Counted from the first letter of the stretch, positions 27,042-36,364 are shown. The stretch: 45,639 bases of DNA from Lachnospiraceae bacterium (GCA_009779895.1 WRBB01000022.1:1-45639), one strand, 5' to 3'. Numbers and translations: made by a program. Notes: generated by a model not told the origin, from the letters alone.

Positions 27042-28316
27042 GTGAACTCAGAAAAATACAAACCAAGAATCATAGATAACACATTAAAACAATATCTTGA
27101 AACCTTTGGGGCAATCTGCATCGAAGGCCCAAAATGGTGTGGCAAAACATGGACTTCATCCTTTCACTGCAAAAGCGAAATCATGATAGGCGACCCTACG
27201 AACAATTTTCAAAACCGTACCCTTGCACTACTTTCGCCCTCTTTGATTTTAAAAGGGAATGTACCACGTCTCATTGACGAATGGCAAGAAGTACCGCCTC
27301 TATGGGATGCCATCAGATATGCCGTTGATGAACGAGAAAAAAAAGGGCAATTTATTTTGACGGGCTCTGCAACACCTAGGCGAAAAGGTATTTTACACAG
27401 CGGTGCCGGTAGAATTGGAAAGCTACGCATGCGCCCTATGTCATTATACGAATCCGGTGACTCTTGCGGTAGCATAAGCCTAAAAGATTTATGTGTCGGT
27501 AAAATAGTTCCAACCATGACAGGCGAAGTTGAACTAGCAAAACTCGCACAACTTACCATTAGAGGGGGATGGCCGGCAAATCTTGATGTGCCTCTTAAAA
27601 ATATTGCTTTGCTTCCGGAAAGTTATATCCATGCTGTAATTGATGATGATGCCGCCCGTATAGATAATATAAAACGTGACACCAAAAAAATACATTTATT
27701 GTTACGCTCTTTGGCCAGAAATGAAAGCACTACTGCAACAAACCGCACTCTAAAAAATGATGTAAAAGAAGTAGATGATACCGATATAGACATTGATACT
27801 GTTGCATCCTACCTGGATGTATTCGAGCGTTTGTTTCTAACAGAGGACCTATTACCTTTTTCTAACAATATTCGTTCATCCACTCGTATCAAACAAGCAA
27901 AAAAAAGACATTTTTCTGACCCATCACTGGCATGTGCATTACTAAAAGCCACACCCGAAAAACTCATGCATGACCTTCAAACCTTTGGATTTATGTTTGA
28001 AGCTCTTTGCGAACGAGACTTAAAAATATATGCCGAATCCTTTGGAGCAAGTATGTATCATTATCAAGATTATACAAATCGTGAACTAGATACTGTAATC
28101 GAACTTCCTGATGGAAATTGGTGTGCCTTTGAAATTAAATTAGGTGCAAATAAGATAGATGAAGCTGCTGCAAATCTTATCCATATTAGAGATACCATCA
28201 AAAAAAGCGGTGGCATTGTACCCTCTGTTTTATGTGTGATTTGTGGTATGTCCAATGCCGCTTATCAAAGAACAGATGGCGTTTTTGTACTGCCTATTAC
28301 TGCACTAAAAAATTAA
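27042..28316 (+). CDS. AAA ATPase with DUF4143-type C-terminal domain (GTG start)
   Basis: A 424-aa protein of the AAA_14/DUF4143 family. The P-loop is GPKWCGKTWTS near residue 29, Walker B with the following Glu is LIDEWQEVPPLWDAIRYAVDE, and sensor 1 is FILTGSATP. The C-terminal part has FEALCERDLKIYAESFGASMYHYQDYTNRELDTVIELPDGNWCAFEIKLG, a nuclease-fold-like core (D ... E-x-K). The start is GTG, supported by GGAGG seven bases ahead. These proteins are widespread single genes of unknown role. Here it has its own promoter and a 23-bp repeat array, which suggests tight autoregulation. Confidence 0.88.
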   Translation: MNSEKYKPRIIDNTLKQYLETFGAICIEGPKWCGKTWTSSFHCKSEIMIGDPTNNFQNRTLALLSPSLILKGNVPRLIDEWQEVPPLWDAIRYAVDEREKKGQFILTGSATPRRKGILHSGAGRIGKLRMRPMSLYESGDSCGSISLKDLCVGKIVPTMTGEVELAKLAQLTIRGGWPANLDVPLKNIALLPESYIHAVIDDDAARIDNIKRDTKKIHLLLRSLARNESTTATNRTLKNDVKEVDDTDIDIDTVASYLDVFERLFLTEDLLPFSNNIRSSTRIKQAKKRHFSDPSLACALLKATPEKLMHDLQTFGFMFEALCERDLKIYAESFGASMYHYQDYTNRELDTVIELPDGNWCAFEIKLGANKIDEAAANLIHIRDTIKKSGGIVPSVLCVICGMSNAAYQRTDGVFVLPITALKN

Positions 28317-28389
28317 TCTATACCACAATTACAATCTTTGATATAATATCCACAAGAAACAACAAATAAAAAGATTGGAACACAACATT

Positions 28390-29496
28390 ATGAATCGTAT
28401 TTGGAATACCTTTAAAACATTGACCACCATTGACAGCCTTTCTTTGCAAGAGCGCACATTTTGCGACACACTCACAAAAGAGCTACAAAATCTGGGTGTG
28501 GAAACCTTTGAAGATTCTGCCGGAAAGCAGCTGGGGGGCAATACCGGAAATCTCTATGGCTTTTATCCCGGTGCATTAAAAAAACCACCTCTTTTGCTCT
28601 CTGCGCATATGGATACCGTAACCCCCGGCATTGGCAAACAAGCTGTTGTGGATGAAAAAGGCGTCATCACTTCTGCCGGGAAAACCATTTTAGGTGCTGA
28701 TGATGTTTCGGGAATTGTCGTTATTTTAGAGACACTCAAACGCTTAAAAGAATCCGGTCAAATGCATCGACCCATTGAACTACTCTTTACAGTGGCAGAG
28801 GAAGTTTATTGTCTTGGCTCGGCCATTGCTGACTATAACAAAATAACAGCCAAAGAATCCTATACTTTAGATTTAAGCGGGTGTATCGGAGATGCGGCCA
28901 ATGCTGCCCCAACGGTACTGAATTTCATCATAACTGTAAAGGGCAAGGCAGCGCATGCAGGCTTTGCACCACACAAAGGCATTCACGCCATCAAAATTGC
29001 TACAGATGCCATTGCACAAATTGAACTCGGTGAACCAACACCCGGACTTACCGTCAACATCGGAACCATCCACGGAGGACTTGCCGGCAATATTGTTCCG
29101 GAACAGTGCAGTGTCACCGGAGAAATTCGTAGTTTAAACCATCAAGCCGTATTGGAACAATGGGAACTGATTCAAACTATTTTTGACACAACCGCAAAAA
29201 AAAGAAACGGTCACTTAGATATCCAAGGTGATATCAAAGTAACCGCTTATGAAACACCCAAAAACAGTGCTGTGGTAGAACGCTTTGTGCGTGCTTGCCA
29301 AAAAATAGATATTACAGCAAACATAAAATCTACCTTAGGTGCCAGTGACCAAAACAACTTTGCTTTGCATGGTATTGCAGGTATCGTCGTATCCTGTTCC
29401 ATGCACCAAGTCCATAGCACGGACGAATTTGCCCGCTTGGATGAATTGGAACAAGGTGTTGCATTGTTGACGGAAATTATTCTGGATTGTCCTTAG
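28390..29496 (+). CDS. M20-family metallopeptidase, peptidase T-like
   Basis: A 368-aa zinc exopeptidase of the PepT/PepT-2 type that cleaves tripeptides or similar small peptides in the cytoplasm. Zinc ligands and catalytic residues are seen in LLSAHMDTVTPG, LGADDVSG, FTVAEEVYCLG and the C-terminal MHQVHSTDE. The dimerisation domain (VTVKGKAAHAG-like) is present at about 190-300. I chose the ATG at 28390 with GGAA nine bases ahead; a TTG at 28375 has a poorer site. A -10-like TATAAT lies at 28342-28347 without a good -35. It converges with xpt, 10 bases between stops. Confidence 0.85.
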   Translation: MNRIWNTFKTLTTIDSLSLQERTFCDTLTKELQNLGVETFEDSAGKQLGGNTGNLYGFYPGALKKPPLLLSAHMDTVTPGIGKQAVVDEKGVITSAGKTILGADDVSGIVVILETLKRLKESGQMHRPIELLFTVAEEVYCLGSAIADYNKITAKESYTLDLSGCIGDAANAAPTVLNFIITVKGKAAHAGFAPHKGIHAIKIATDAIAQIELGEPTPGLTVNIGTIHGGLAGNIVPEQCSVTGEIRSLNHQAVLEQWELIQTIFDTTAKKRNGHLDIQGDIKVTAYETPKNSAVVERFVRACQKIDITANIKSTLGASDQNNFALHGIAGIVVSCSMHQVHSTDEFARLDELEQGVALLTEIILDCP

Positions 29497-29506
29497 GCTG
29501 ATGTGC

Positions 29507-30079
29507 CTACTCCTGAAATTCCACCACATTGTCACCCATCGATTTTATAATCGCCAGTGATTCTACACGAATCCCTTGCCCACGTATTTTGGCTCCTCCT
29601 TCTTGAAACCCTTTTTCTATGACAATGCCGGCTCCTTCAATGGTTGCGCCGGCATTTTTTACGATATCAACCAAACCTAAAAGCGCACACCCGTTTGCCA
29701 AAAAATCATCAATCAAAAGTACATGATCCTCTTTGTTTAAAAACTTTTTAGACAATATCACATCATAGGTACGTCTATGGGTAAAAGACTCTACTTTTGT
29801 GGTATAGGATTCACCATCTAAATTGATGCTTTGGGTTTTTTTTGCAAATACCACAGGCACATTAAAATGCTGTGCCACCATACAAGCCACCGCAATACCG
29901 GACGCTTCAATGGTCAATATCTTGGTAATCGGAGCATCCCCATACAATCGCTTAAATTCTGCCCCTATCGCATCCATCAAGGCAACATCAATCTGATGAT
30001 TTAAAAAACTGTCTACTTTTAATACATTTCCGGGCTTTACGTGGCCATCTTTTAATATTCTTTGTTTTAATAAGTCCAT
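29507..30079 (-). CDS. xpt: Xanthine phosphoribosyltransferase
   Basis: A 190-aa purine salvage enzyme that makes XMP from xanthine and PRPP. The family pattern is clear: [31 protein letters not shown] at the start, [10 protein letters not shown], and the PRPP loop [18 protein letters not shown], then [12 protein letters not shown]. Xpt in Firmicutes is often behind a guanine/xanthine riboswitch, but none is visible here. The gene lies 29 bases after the aldo/keto reductase and appears to be read from the glgB promoter as the last gene of the run. Confidence 0.93.
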   Translation of the reverse strand: MDLLKQRILKDGHVKPGNVLKVDSFLNHQIDVALMDAIGAEFKRLYGDAPITKILTIEASGIAVACMVAQHFNVPVVFAKKTQSINLDGESYTTKVESFTHRRTYDVILSKKFLNKEDHVLLIDDFLANGCALLGLVDIVKNAGATIEGAGIVIEKGFQEGGAKIRGQGIRVESLAIIKSMGDNVVEFQE

Positions 30080-30108
30080 TTTAGTTTCTATCTCCTTTGT
30101 ATCTTTCC

Positions 30109-30960
30109 CTAAAATGATGCTGTATCCGGATCCGTGCCTGCTTCACCAAAATTTTTCATATTTGTCAATACTTCCAAATCTAACCCGGAAATTTCAAAAT
30201 CAAATATATCTATATTATCCAAAATACGAGATTTTGTGATTGATTTTGGCAATGGACAAAAACCCATTTGCAAGCTCCAGCGCAAACATAATTTTGCCAC
30301 CGTTGTTTTGTATTTTTCAGCAAATTCTACCAAAGCCGGTGCTTCTAAAAGCTCACCTGTTCCCAACGGGCTATAGGCTTGCACAATCATATTTTCTTTT
30401 CTGCAATAAGCAATGGTATCATGGTCTACAAAACCTGGATACAGACGAATCTGATTAACCATCGGTATCACCTTTGCTACAGATTTGATGGCATCCATAT
30501 GATGCGGCAAGAAATTGCTAATGCCAATCGCCTTTACTTTTCCCTCTGCATACAGCTCTTCCATGGCTTTCCATGTATCTTGGATGGACCCTACAAAATC
30601 AGCACGGTACTGTGGCGGATTGGGCCAGTGAATCAAATATAAGTCCAAATATTCCAAACCCAGTCTTTCCAAAGATTCTGCACATGCCGTTTTTACTTTG
30701 GCATACTCGTGGGAATCATTCCACAATTTCGTGGTAATAAACAGCTCTTCCCTAGGCACGCCCGACTTTTTGATTCCAATGCCTACACTTTCCTCATTGC
30801 CATATATAGCAGCTGTATCAATATGACGATATCCACCTTGAATCGCAGCAAGCACTGCATCCTCTGCTACTTGACCATCCGGGGTTTGCCACGTGCCAAA
30901 ACCTACACAAGGCATTTTCACACCATTACTCAGTTCAAAGCAATCTGTTTGTTTGTTCAT
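30109..30960 (-). CDS. Aldo/keto reductase
   Basis: A 283-aa NADPH-dependent reductase. The catalytic tetrad is Asp/Tyr in [17 protein letters not shown], Lys in FITTKLWND and His in LYLIHWPNP. It has typical AKR length and form (2,5-diketogluconate reductase-like group). AAGGAG lies a few bases ahead of the ATG. It is in the glgB-ldh-akr-xpt run, 24 bases after ldh. It is a different branch from the larger aldo/keto reductase at 22226. The substrate is unknown, possibly methylglyoxal or a sugar aldehyde. Confidence 0.88.
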   Translation of the reverse strand: MNKQTDCFELSNGVKMPCVGFGTWQTPDGQVAEDAVLAAIQGGYRHIDTAAIYGNEESVGIGIKKSGVPREELFITTKLWNDSHEYAKVKTACAESLERLGLEYLDLYLIHWPNPPQYRADFVGSIQDTWKAMEELYAEGKVKAIGISNFLPHHMDAIKSVAKVIPMVNQIRLYPGFVDHDTIAYCRKENMIVQAYSPLGTGELLEAPALVEFAEKYKTTVAKLCLRWSLQMGFCPLPKSITKSRILDNIDIFDFEISGLDLEVLTNMKNFGEAGTDPDTASF

Positions 30961-30984
30961 ACATTTTATCTCCTTTTTGTTTTT

Positions 30985-31929
30985 TTACTCTCCTAAAATC
31001 TCTTGATACACTTTGTCTAACTCCGCTGCTGAATGTTTCAATTTTGCCATCTCTTCTTCATTCAAAGGAATCTCTATGATACTTTTGGCTCCGGCACGAC
31101 CTACAATTGTAGGCAAACCTAAACAAATCTCACCCAATCCATAATATCCTTTTGCGCAAGAAGAAATGGTCATAATAGAACGCTCATCCCGCACCAAAGC
31201 CTCTGCAATGCGGCGGACAGACATGGCAATCGCATAAAAAGTCGAACCTTTTCGCTCAATAATATGATAAGCACTATCCCGTGCTTCTTCATAAATTGCA
31301 TTCAGCTCTAAACTTTCTTTGGTACAACCTGCTTGTTTGCAATACTCTTCCACCGGCAAACCTGCTATGGTCGCACTGCTCCAAGCGGCCAAGGAAGTAT
31401 CCCCATGCTCCCCAATCATCCAAGCGTGAACATTGCGACTATCAATATGAAATCTGGAACTTAAGAGATATTTTAATCTGGCTGTATCTAATACAGTACC
31501 ACTACCAATGACACGTTCCTTAGGAAAACCGGACAACTTCAACGTTAAACTGGTCAACACATCTACAGGGTTGGTTACAATCAATAAAATACAGTCCTGA
31601 TTGTACTTTACAATTTCCGGCACGATTTGCTTAAATACTTTCGCATTTTTTGCCGAAATATCCAATCTTGTCTCACCCGGCAATTGATTTGCTCCGGCGG
31701 CAATAATCACCAAATAAGCATCTTGCAAATCTGCATAATCCCCTGCATAAATCTTAGAAGGTACGGTAAGGGGAATGCCATGGCCAATATCCAAAGCTTC
31801 GCCCTCCGCCTTTTTGTGATTTGCATCAATCAAAACAATCTCATTGAATAAACCACTTTCAATCAGTGTATAAGCTGATGTTGCCCCTACTCCACCGCAT
31901 CCAATCACAGCACATTTTTGAATATTCAT
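30985..31929 (-). CDS. ldh: L-lactate dehydrogenase
   Basis: A 314-aa NAD-dependent LDH/MDH-superfamily enzyme. The NAD loop is VIGCGGVGATSAYTL, the active-site loop is GANQLPGETRLD (the Gln at the specificity position marks lactate rather than malate dehydrogenase), NPVDVLT follows, and the catalytic His is in HAWMIGEHGDTS. I chose the ATG at 31929 because AGGAGG lies 11 bases ahead; the frame open to 31965 touches the glgB stop. It regenerates NAD+ in fermentation and follows glgB closely. Confidence 0.92.
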   Translation of the reverse strand: MNIQKCAVIGCGGVGATSAYTLIESGLFNEIVLIDANHKKAEGEALDIGHGIPLTVPSKIYAGDYADLQDAYLVIIAAGANQLPGETRLDISAKNAKVFKQIVPEIVKYNQDCILLIVTNPVDVLTSLTLKLSGFPKERVIGSGTVLDTARLKYLLSSRFHIDSRNVHAWMIGEHGDTSLAAWSSATIAGLPVEEYCKQAGCTKESLELNAIYEEARDSAYHIIERKGSTFYAIAMSVRRIAEALVRDERSIMTISSCAKGYYGLGEICLGLPTIVGRAGAKSIIEIPLNEEEMAKLKHSAAELDKVYQEILGE

Positions 31930-31964
31930 TTTCTTATTTTCCTCCTGTTTCTCTTTCCAATCCA

Positions 31965-33878
31965 TTATACTGATTTGTATTCGAAAATTGCAACGCCATA
32001 AGCCAATAATGGAAACGCAAAGGAATATTCTCTCCCATCACACGCCTGCTTTTCTACATCATAAAACGCCGTATCCGATTTGCCACTGCCGCCATAACGA
32101 ATGGCATCACTATTTAAAATCAATCTATGCCGCCCGCTTCCCATCGTTCCAACTCTATAATCCGAGCGTTCTACCGGTGTAAAGTTGCATATAATCAAAA
32201 GGCTATTTTTGCTATTTTGGGCATGACGTGTAAAACTAAAAATACTCCGAAACACATCGTCTTTATTGATCCAATCAAAGCCTTTTTCCACTGTGTCCAG
32301 CTCATACATCGCAGGATGAGAACGGTATAAATGCAGTAAATCTCTAACAAAACTTTGGATTTGACTGTGGGGTTCTTCTCCCAATAAATACCAGTCTAAT
32401 TCCCGTGCTTCACTCCACTCCCGCCGTTGCGCAAAATCCTGACCCATAAATAATAATTTTTTGCCGGGATGGCAGAACATAAAGGCATAACCGACTTTTA
32501 AATTTTTAAACTTATCCAACCCCAGTCCGGGCATTTTATTGAGCATAGAACATTTCAAATGAACCACTTCGTCATGAGACAGAACCAAAATATAATTTTC
32601 TGAGTAGGCATATACCATGGAAAAGGTCATCATACCATGAGCATCTTTACGAAACAATGGATCCAACTTCATGTATTCTGTAAAGTCATGCATCCAGCCC
32701 ATATTCCATTTTAAACTAAAACCCAAACCATCCGCTTCTACTTCACCTGTCACTTTTGGCCAAGCTGTAGACTCTTCCGCAATGGTCATGGCACCCGGAT
32801 TGCGCTTATGCATAACCGAATTGAGATGCTTAAAAAAAGCAATGGCCTCTAAGTTTTCATTGCCCCCATATTGATTTGCGACCCACTGACCGTCTGACTT
32901 GCCATAATCTAAATAAAGCATGGAAGCTACCGCATCAACCCGCAATCCATCTATATGGTAATGCTCCACCCAAAACAAAGCATTTGCAATCAAAAAATTT
33001 TGCACCTCGGCTTTGCTATAATCAAATACCTTGGTGCCCCAATCCGGGTGCTCCCCCTTTCTGGAGTCTGCATATTCAAACGTTGGTGTACCGTCAAAAT
33101 CAGCCAGTCCATGAGCATCTTTTGGAAAATGTGCCGGAACCCAGTCTAAAATCACACCAATCTCATGTTGATGCAGATAGTCAACCAAATAAACAAAATC
33201 CACCGGGGTACCATATCGCGAAGTCGGTGCATAATACCCTGTCACTTGATAACCCCAAGAACCATCAAAGGGATGCTCTGCAATTCCCATCAATTCAATG
33301 TGGGTATAACCCATCTCCTTTACATATGTCACGATACGATGGGCAAACTCACGGTAATTATAAAAACCCTCATCCGGTTTTCCCGGGTGACGCATCCAAG
33401 AACCAATATGTACCTCATAGATAGACATAGGACTGGTTTTATGATCACGTTTTTTACGCTTTTTTAACCAATCCTTGTCATTCCATTTAAAATCAAATAT
33501 ATCTGTAATCTTGGAGGCAGTACCGGGGCGCATCTCTGCATAATTGGCAAAGGGATCTGCTTTATAAATACGTTGATTGCGCCAAGTCAAAATACAAAAC
33601 TTATATAAATCATCCGCTTGTGCACCTGCTACAAAACAAGTATAAATACCAACTTCATTGTCACAGGTCATATAATTAGCTTCCTCCTGCCACTGATTAA
33701 AGGTACCAATCACGGATATACTTTGAACATGAGGTGCCCAAACTGCAAAATACACGCCTTTTTTTCCATCGTGCTCTACAATATGCGCACCCATTTTTTT
33801 ATATATCTCATAATGTGTCCCCATTCCAAATAAATAGCAGTCTAACTCTTGTATTTCATGGGATAGCTTTGCTCTCAT
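31965..33878 (-). CDS. glgB: 1,4-alpha-glucan branching enzyme
   Basis: A 637-aa GH13 enzyme that makes alpha-1,6 branches in glycogen. It has an N-terminal CBM48-like domain (YFAVWAPHVQSISVIGTFNQWQ) and a TIM barrel with the nucleophile Asp in GLRVDAVASMLY, the acid Glu in TIAEEST and the stabilising Asp in LSHDEVVH, then a C-terminal all-beta domain. The ATG at 33878 has GAGG six bases ahead. Its promoter lies in a 40-bp sequence that is repeated on the far side of the neighbouring ATPase gene. No other glycogen gene is seen in the window. Confidence 0.95.
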   Translation of the reverse strand: MRAKLSHEIQELDCYLFGMGTHYEIYKKMGAHIVEHDGKKGVYFAVWAPHVQSISVIGTFNQWQEEANYMTCDNEVGIYTCFVAGAQADDLYKFCILTWRNQRIYKADPFANYAEMRPGTASKITDIFDFKWNDKDWLKKRKKRDHKTSPMSIYEVHIGSWMRHPGKPDEGFYNYREFAHRIVTYVKEMGYTHIELMGIAEHPFDGSWGYQVTGYYAPTSRYGTPVDFVYLVDYLHQHEIGVILDWVPAHFPKDAHGLADFDGTPTFEYADSRKGEHPDWGTKVFDYSKAEVQNFLIANALFWVEHYHIDGLRVDAVASMLYLDYGKSDGQWVANQYGGNENLEAIAFFKHLNSVMHKRNPGAMTIAEESTAWPKVTGEVEADGLGFSLKWNMGWMHDFTEYMKLDPLFRKDAHGMMTFSMVYAYSENYILVLSHDEVVHLKCSMLNKMPGLGLDKFKNLKVGYAFMFCHPGKKLLFMGQDFAQRREWSEARELDWYLLGEEPHSQIQSFVRDLLHLYRSHPAMYELDTVEKGFDWINKDDVFRSIFSFTRHAQNSKNSLLIICNFTPVERSDYRVGTMGSGRHRLILNSDAIRYGGSGKSDTAFYDVEKQACDGREYSFAFPLLAYGVAIFEYKSV

Positions 33879-33916
33879 ATACAACCTCACTGATTTGCTA
33901 TTTCGCATTACCTTTT

Positions 33917-33956
33917 TATTATACTGCACTCTAAGGATAAAAGGAACTACCACTTA
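33917..33956. repeat. Left copy of 40-bp direct repeat (glgB promoter)
   Basis: A 40-base sequence matching 35417-35456 with one mismatch (G in place of A in ACTGCAC/ACTACAC). On the minus strand it holds a perfect -10 TATAAT (33923-33918) 40 bases from the glgB start, with a weak -35 TTCCTT 17 bases upstream. The stop codon of the ATPase gene (33956-33954) is the last three bases of this copy. Confidence 0.9.
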
Positions 33957-35372
33957 ATAGTTTATCATTTTATGAAACAAATCATCTGTTGATATTTGGT
34001 AGGTAGGATTCTTCACTGCATCTCTCAAATATTTGGAACTTTTCTTTGAAAGTGGATGTTTTGAAAAAAAGGCGTAATGGTGTTTTTCATATCTAGGAAG
34101 TAATCTTTTCTTGTCAAGTAGATTATCTATATCTTGGATCTCAGGGAAAGACTCTCTCCACTTGCATTCACCTAGGACTACTTCTTTGTCAGATTCTAAT
34201 ATAACATCAATATCTGTTTCCTTCTTTTCTTGCTTGTCATTACCCCACCACTTACCAATTCCTGTCGGGGTAAATGGGAGTAGCCTCTTTTGTGAGGCAC
34301 GCACAAGATATTGCTGAGACACACTCTCAAAAACTGTTTTTCCAATGAAATCATCTAAATATGGTAAAACCTTAGTTTGAGCAATGACATCTCCAAATCC
34401 TAATTCAATTGAAGATTTGTTTGGATATGCATATTGATACCAAAACCTAAATGTATTATCTGCTATTTCATATATCCCTTTCTTTGATTTTAACGGGTTT
34501 TCGCCAAAAGGAATCACTTTTCTTATAAAACCAATATCCAATAATTGCTTTAAGTAAAAAGGAGTACTGTTTGAATCAATGCCAGTTACCTGTTGAATAT
34601 CGTGAGGTCTGTTAGCTCCTTTGGCGATTGCCATGATTATTGAATTATATGTAGCAGGTTCTTTGAATTCTTCTCTCATCAGAAAGAATGGCTCATCAAA
34701 CAGCTTTCCATCAATCCGAAAGAACATATCAACTAGATTCTCCTCAAATGTTAGAGATTTATCTACAAGTGATATATAGTAAGGGACACCACCTAACACA
34801 CTGTAGAATTGAATCTTATCGATGCTACTATACTCTTCTAGCATCAACCCAGCTTCATAATAATCAAATTGTTTTAATTGTATCGCTCTTGTTCTACGCC
34901 CATATAAGGGACTCTTGTTTCCTAATACATCATTTTCCATAAATGAAACATGGCTCCCACTTAGGATTAGCTTGATAGATGTGTTCTTCAACGTATGATC
35001 AATTGCTATCTGAAGCATAGAGTTAAGACTTTTGTTGGCTAAAGCTGCATAAGGATACTCATCAAAAACTATGATGGTCTTCTTTCCACCAGATTCTTTC
35101 GCGATGAATTCAAAAGCATCCTGCCAACTCTTAAAAGATATTCCGGAAGCAAGTTTAAAGAAATCAATAATACAGTCCGTGAATCCCTGGAGATTCATCT
35201 TGTCATTGGCTTCTTTGGCTGTGAAGAAGATTGCTTCTTTGGTTCTGATGAACTCCCCAAGTAGAGTTGTCTTTCCGATTCTTCTTTGTCCATATAATAC
35301 AAGGAATTCAAAAGAATTGGTTGAATATATTTTGTTGAGCATGCCTAGTTGCTCTTCTCTGCCAACGAACAT
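33954..35372 (-). CDS. Archaeal-type ATPase with C-terminal DUF234-like nuclease-fold domain
   Basis: A 472-aa AAA/STAND-like ATPase. It starts with FVGREEQLGMLNKIY and has P-loop LYGQRRIGKTTLL around residue 25, Walker B TIIVFDEYPYAA, sensor LILSGSHVSFMEN and a winged helix in the middle (IQQVTGIDSNSTPFYLKQLLDIGFI). The C-terminal part has DIDVILESDKEVVLGECKWRE, a PD-(D/E)xK-type core. AAGGAGG precedes the ATG. It stands between two copies of a 40-bp repeat and is nearly free of CCGG (one site), which is frequent in its neighbours. Both facts suggest recent insertion. Confidence 0.85.
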   Translation of the reverse strand: MFVGREEQLGMLNKIYSTNSFEFLVLYGQRRIGKTTLLGEFIRTKEAIFFTAKEANDKMNLQGFTDCIIDFFKLASGISFKSWQDAFEFIAKESGGKKTIIVFDEYPYAALANKSLNSMLQIAIDHTLKNTSIKLILSGSHVSFMENDVLGNKSPLYGRRTRAIQLKQFDYYEAGLMLEEYSSIDKIQFYSVLGGVPYYISLVDKSLTFEENLVDMFFRIDGKLFDEPFFLMREEFKEPATYNSIIMAIAKGANRPHDIQQVTGIDSNSTPFYLKQLLDIGFIRKVIPFGENPLKSKKGIYEIADNTFRFWYQYAYPNKSSIELGFGDVIAQTKVLPYLDDFIGKTVFESVSQQYLVRASQKRLLPFTPTGIGKWWGNDKQEKKETDIDVILESDKEVVLGECKWRESFPEIQDIDNLLDKKRLLPRYEKHHYAFFSKHPLSKKSSKYLRDAVKNPTYQISTDDLFHKMINY

Positions 35373-35405
35373 AGTGCCTCCTTCTACATAGTAGTTTTAA
35401 ATATG

Positions 35406-35456
35406 ATAGTTTAAACTATTATACTACACTCTAAGGATAAAAGGAACTACCACTTA
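35406..35456. repeat. Right copy of 40-bp direct repeat (ATPase promoter) with adjoining palindrome
   Basis: Bases 35417-35456 repeat 33917-33956. The -10 TATAAT (35423-35418, minus strand) is here 46 bases from the ATPase start, so both copies serve as promoters. A perfect 14-bp palindrome ATAGTTTAAACTAT (35406-35419) overlaps the inner edge; the left inner edge also begins ATAGTTTA (33957-33964). Confidence 0.85.
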
Positions 35457-35489
35457 TCATTTAAGCGGTTCTGCGCCTTTAGATGCAAA

Positions 35490-35526
35490 ATGGAGCAACC
35501 GGAAAATATTTATCCGGCAGCTCCAT
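35490..35526 (-). terminator. Terminator of the DUF2335 operon
   Basis: ATGGAGC (35490-35496) pairs with GCTCCAT (35520-35526), and an inner CCGG/CCGG stem (35499-35502, 35514-35517) extends it. On the minus strand it is followed by TTTTGC. The stretch from here to the ATPase start holds only the repeat copy and leader. Confidence 0.7.
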
Positions 35527-35605
35527 TGATTAATTTTAAAATTAACACCATGTTTTAACGTCTAATACCAAAGACAGGTCATATTAAGTTTACGATGCAA
35601 GTCAT

Positions 35606-36053
35606 CTAACTATTGCCTTTATTGTCGGGCTTGCCACTTTTTCGTCCTCCAGTAAAATATCCCACAGCCCCAAAGGCTGAGCCACCAACAGCTATTATTA
35701 TTCCAGCTACTGGTAAGCCGCTAAAAATTAATAATACACCAATACCCAAAATTACTATATGCTAGAATAAAGCCTAATATCATTCCCGTCATAGAAAGGG
35801 CAAACTCTTTATCTATTAACTTATGGTCTATGCTTCTTCTGTGCTCGCCTTCAGCAAGACCACCATTAATAATTCTTTCTGCGACACCGGGACATATTTG
35901 CTCATATCCACTTAAAAGACTAGGAGGAGGGAGTGGTCCACTAAAGAATTCTTCTTGTTGTATCGCCATAACTTGTTTATCAGCTTCCCCTACTGCGCTT
36001 TTATCTATTTGATTTTGATTATTAATGTATTTATCATTTATTGGAACACTCAA
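35606..36053 (-). pseudogene. DUF2335-like small membrane protein, frameshifted
   Basis: The first 110 codons run from a TTG at 36053 (GGAGG nine bases ahead) to a stop at 35721. They show the DUF2335 pattern EEFFSGPLPPPSLLSGYEQICPGVAERI followed by EGEHRR and a first membrane segment. After about residue 103 the expected second membrane segment continues in another frame (LGIGVLLIFSGLPVAGIII ... GGRKSGKPDNKGN) to a stop at 35608-35606. One extra base near 35755-35762 explains this. It could be real decay or a sequence error. DUF2335 proteins are of unknown function and often phage-linked. It overlaps the small gene before it. Confidence 0.7.
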
Positions 36054-36240
36054 ATTTTATAGCCTCCTTGCGAATATCTTCTGAAACTATATTAAAATCA
36101 TCTCTTATTTTCTCCATGTCACTACGTTCATCTCTTTTAAATATTTGATTATTACCAACAAAAAAAGACGGATACCGAACATATGTCAAGCCCTGCATAA
36201 ATCCTTCAACAATATTATTACTTCTGTTAAGTGCTAACAT
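36034..36240 (-). CDS. Small hypothetical protein upstream of DUF2335
   Basis: A 68-aa soluble protein, not recognised (MLALNRSNNIVEGFMQGLTY..., then a charged stretch with two acid/base-rich helices). AAGGAG precedes the ATG at a good distance. Its end overlaps the DUF2335 start by 20 bases and carries the DUF2335 ribosome binding site, so both should be translated together. The promoter at 36336-36364 faces it. Confidence 0.6.
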   Translation of the reverse strand: MLALNRSNNIVEGFMQGLTYVRYPSFFVGNNQIFKRDERSDMEKIRDDFNIVSEDIRKEAIKFECSNK

Positions 36241-36335
36241 AGAATCATCTCCTTTGCAAATGAAAGTAAATCTTAGGGTTAAGGAAAGAGATGAAAAATA
36301 TCATCCCCTGTGCAACATCCCTTATTTACATCTCC

Positions 36336-36364
36336 ATCTTACAGGTTCAAGGAATTAATGTCAA
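36336..36364 (-). promoter_or_regulatory. Sigma-A promoter for the 68-aa/DUF2335 genes
   Basis: On the minus strand -35 TTGACA (36364-36359), a 17-base spacer and -10 TAAGAT (36341-36336). The region 36241-36614 holds no other gene; besides this promoter it holds the GGGCA-type repeats and the palindrome at 36430. Confidence 0.65.

Noticed and set aside
30080-30108. Purine riboswitch before xpt
   Set aside because: The gap to the preceding gene is only 29 bases and holds just the ribosome binding site.
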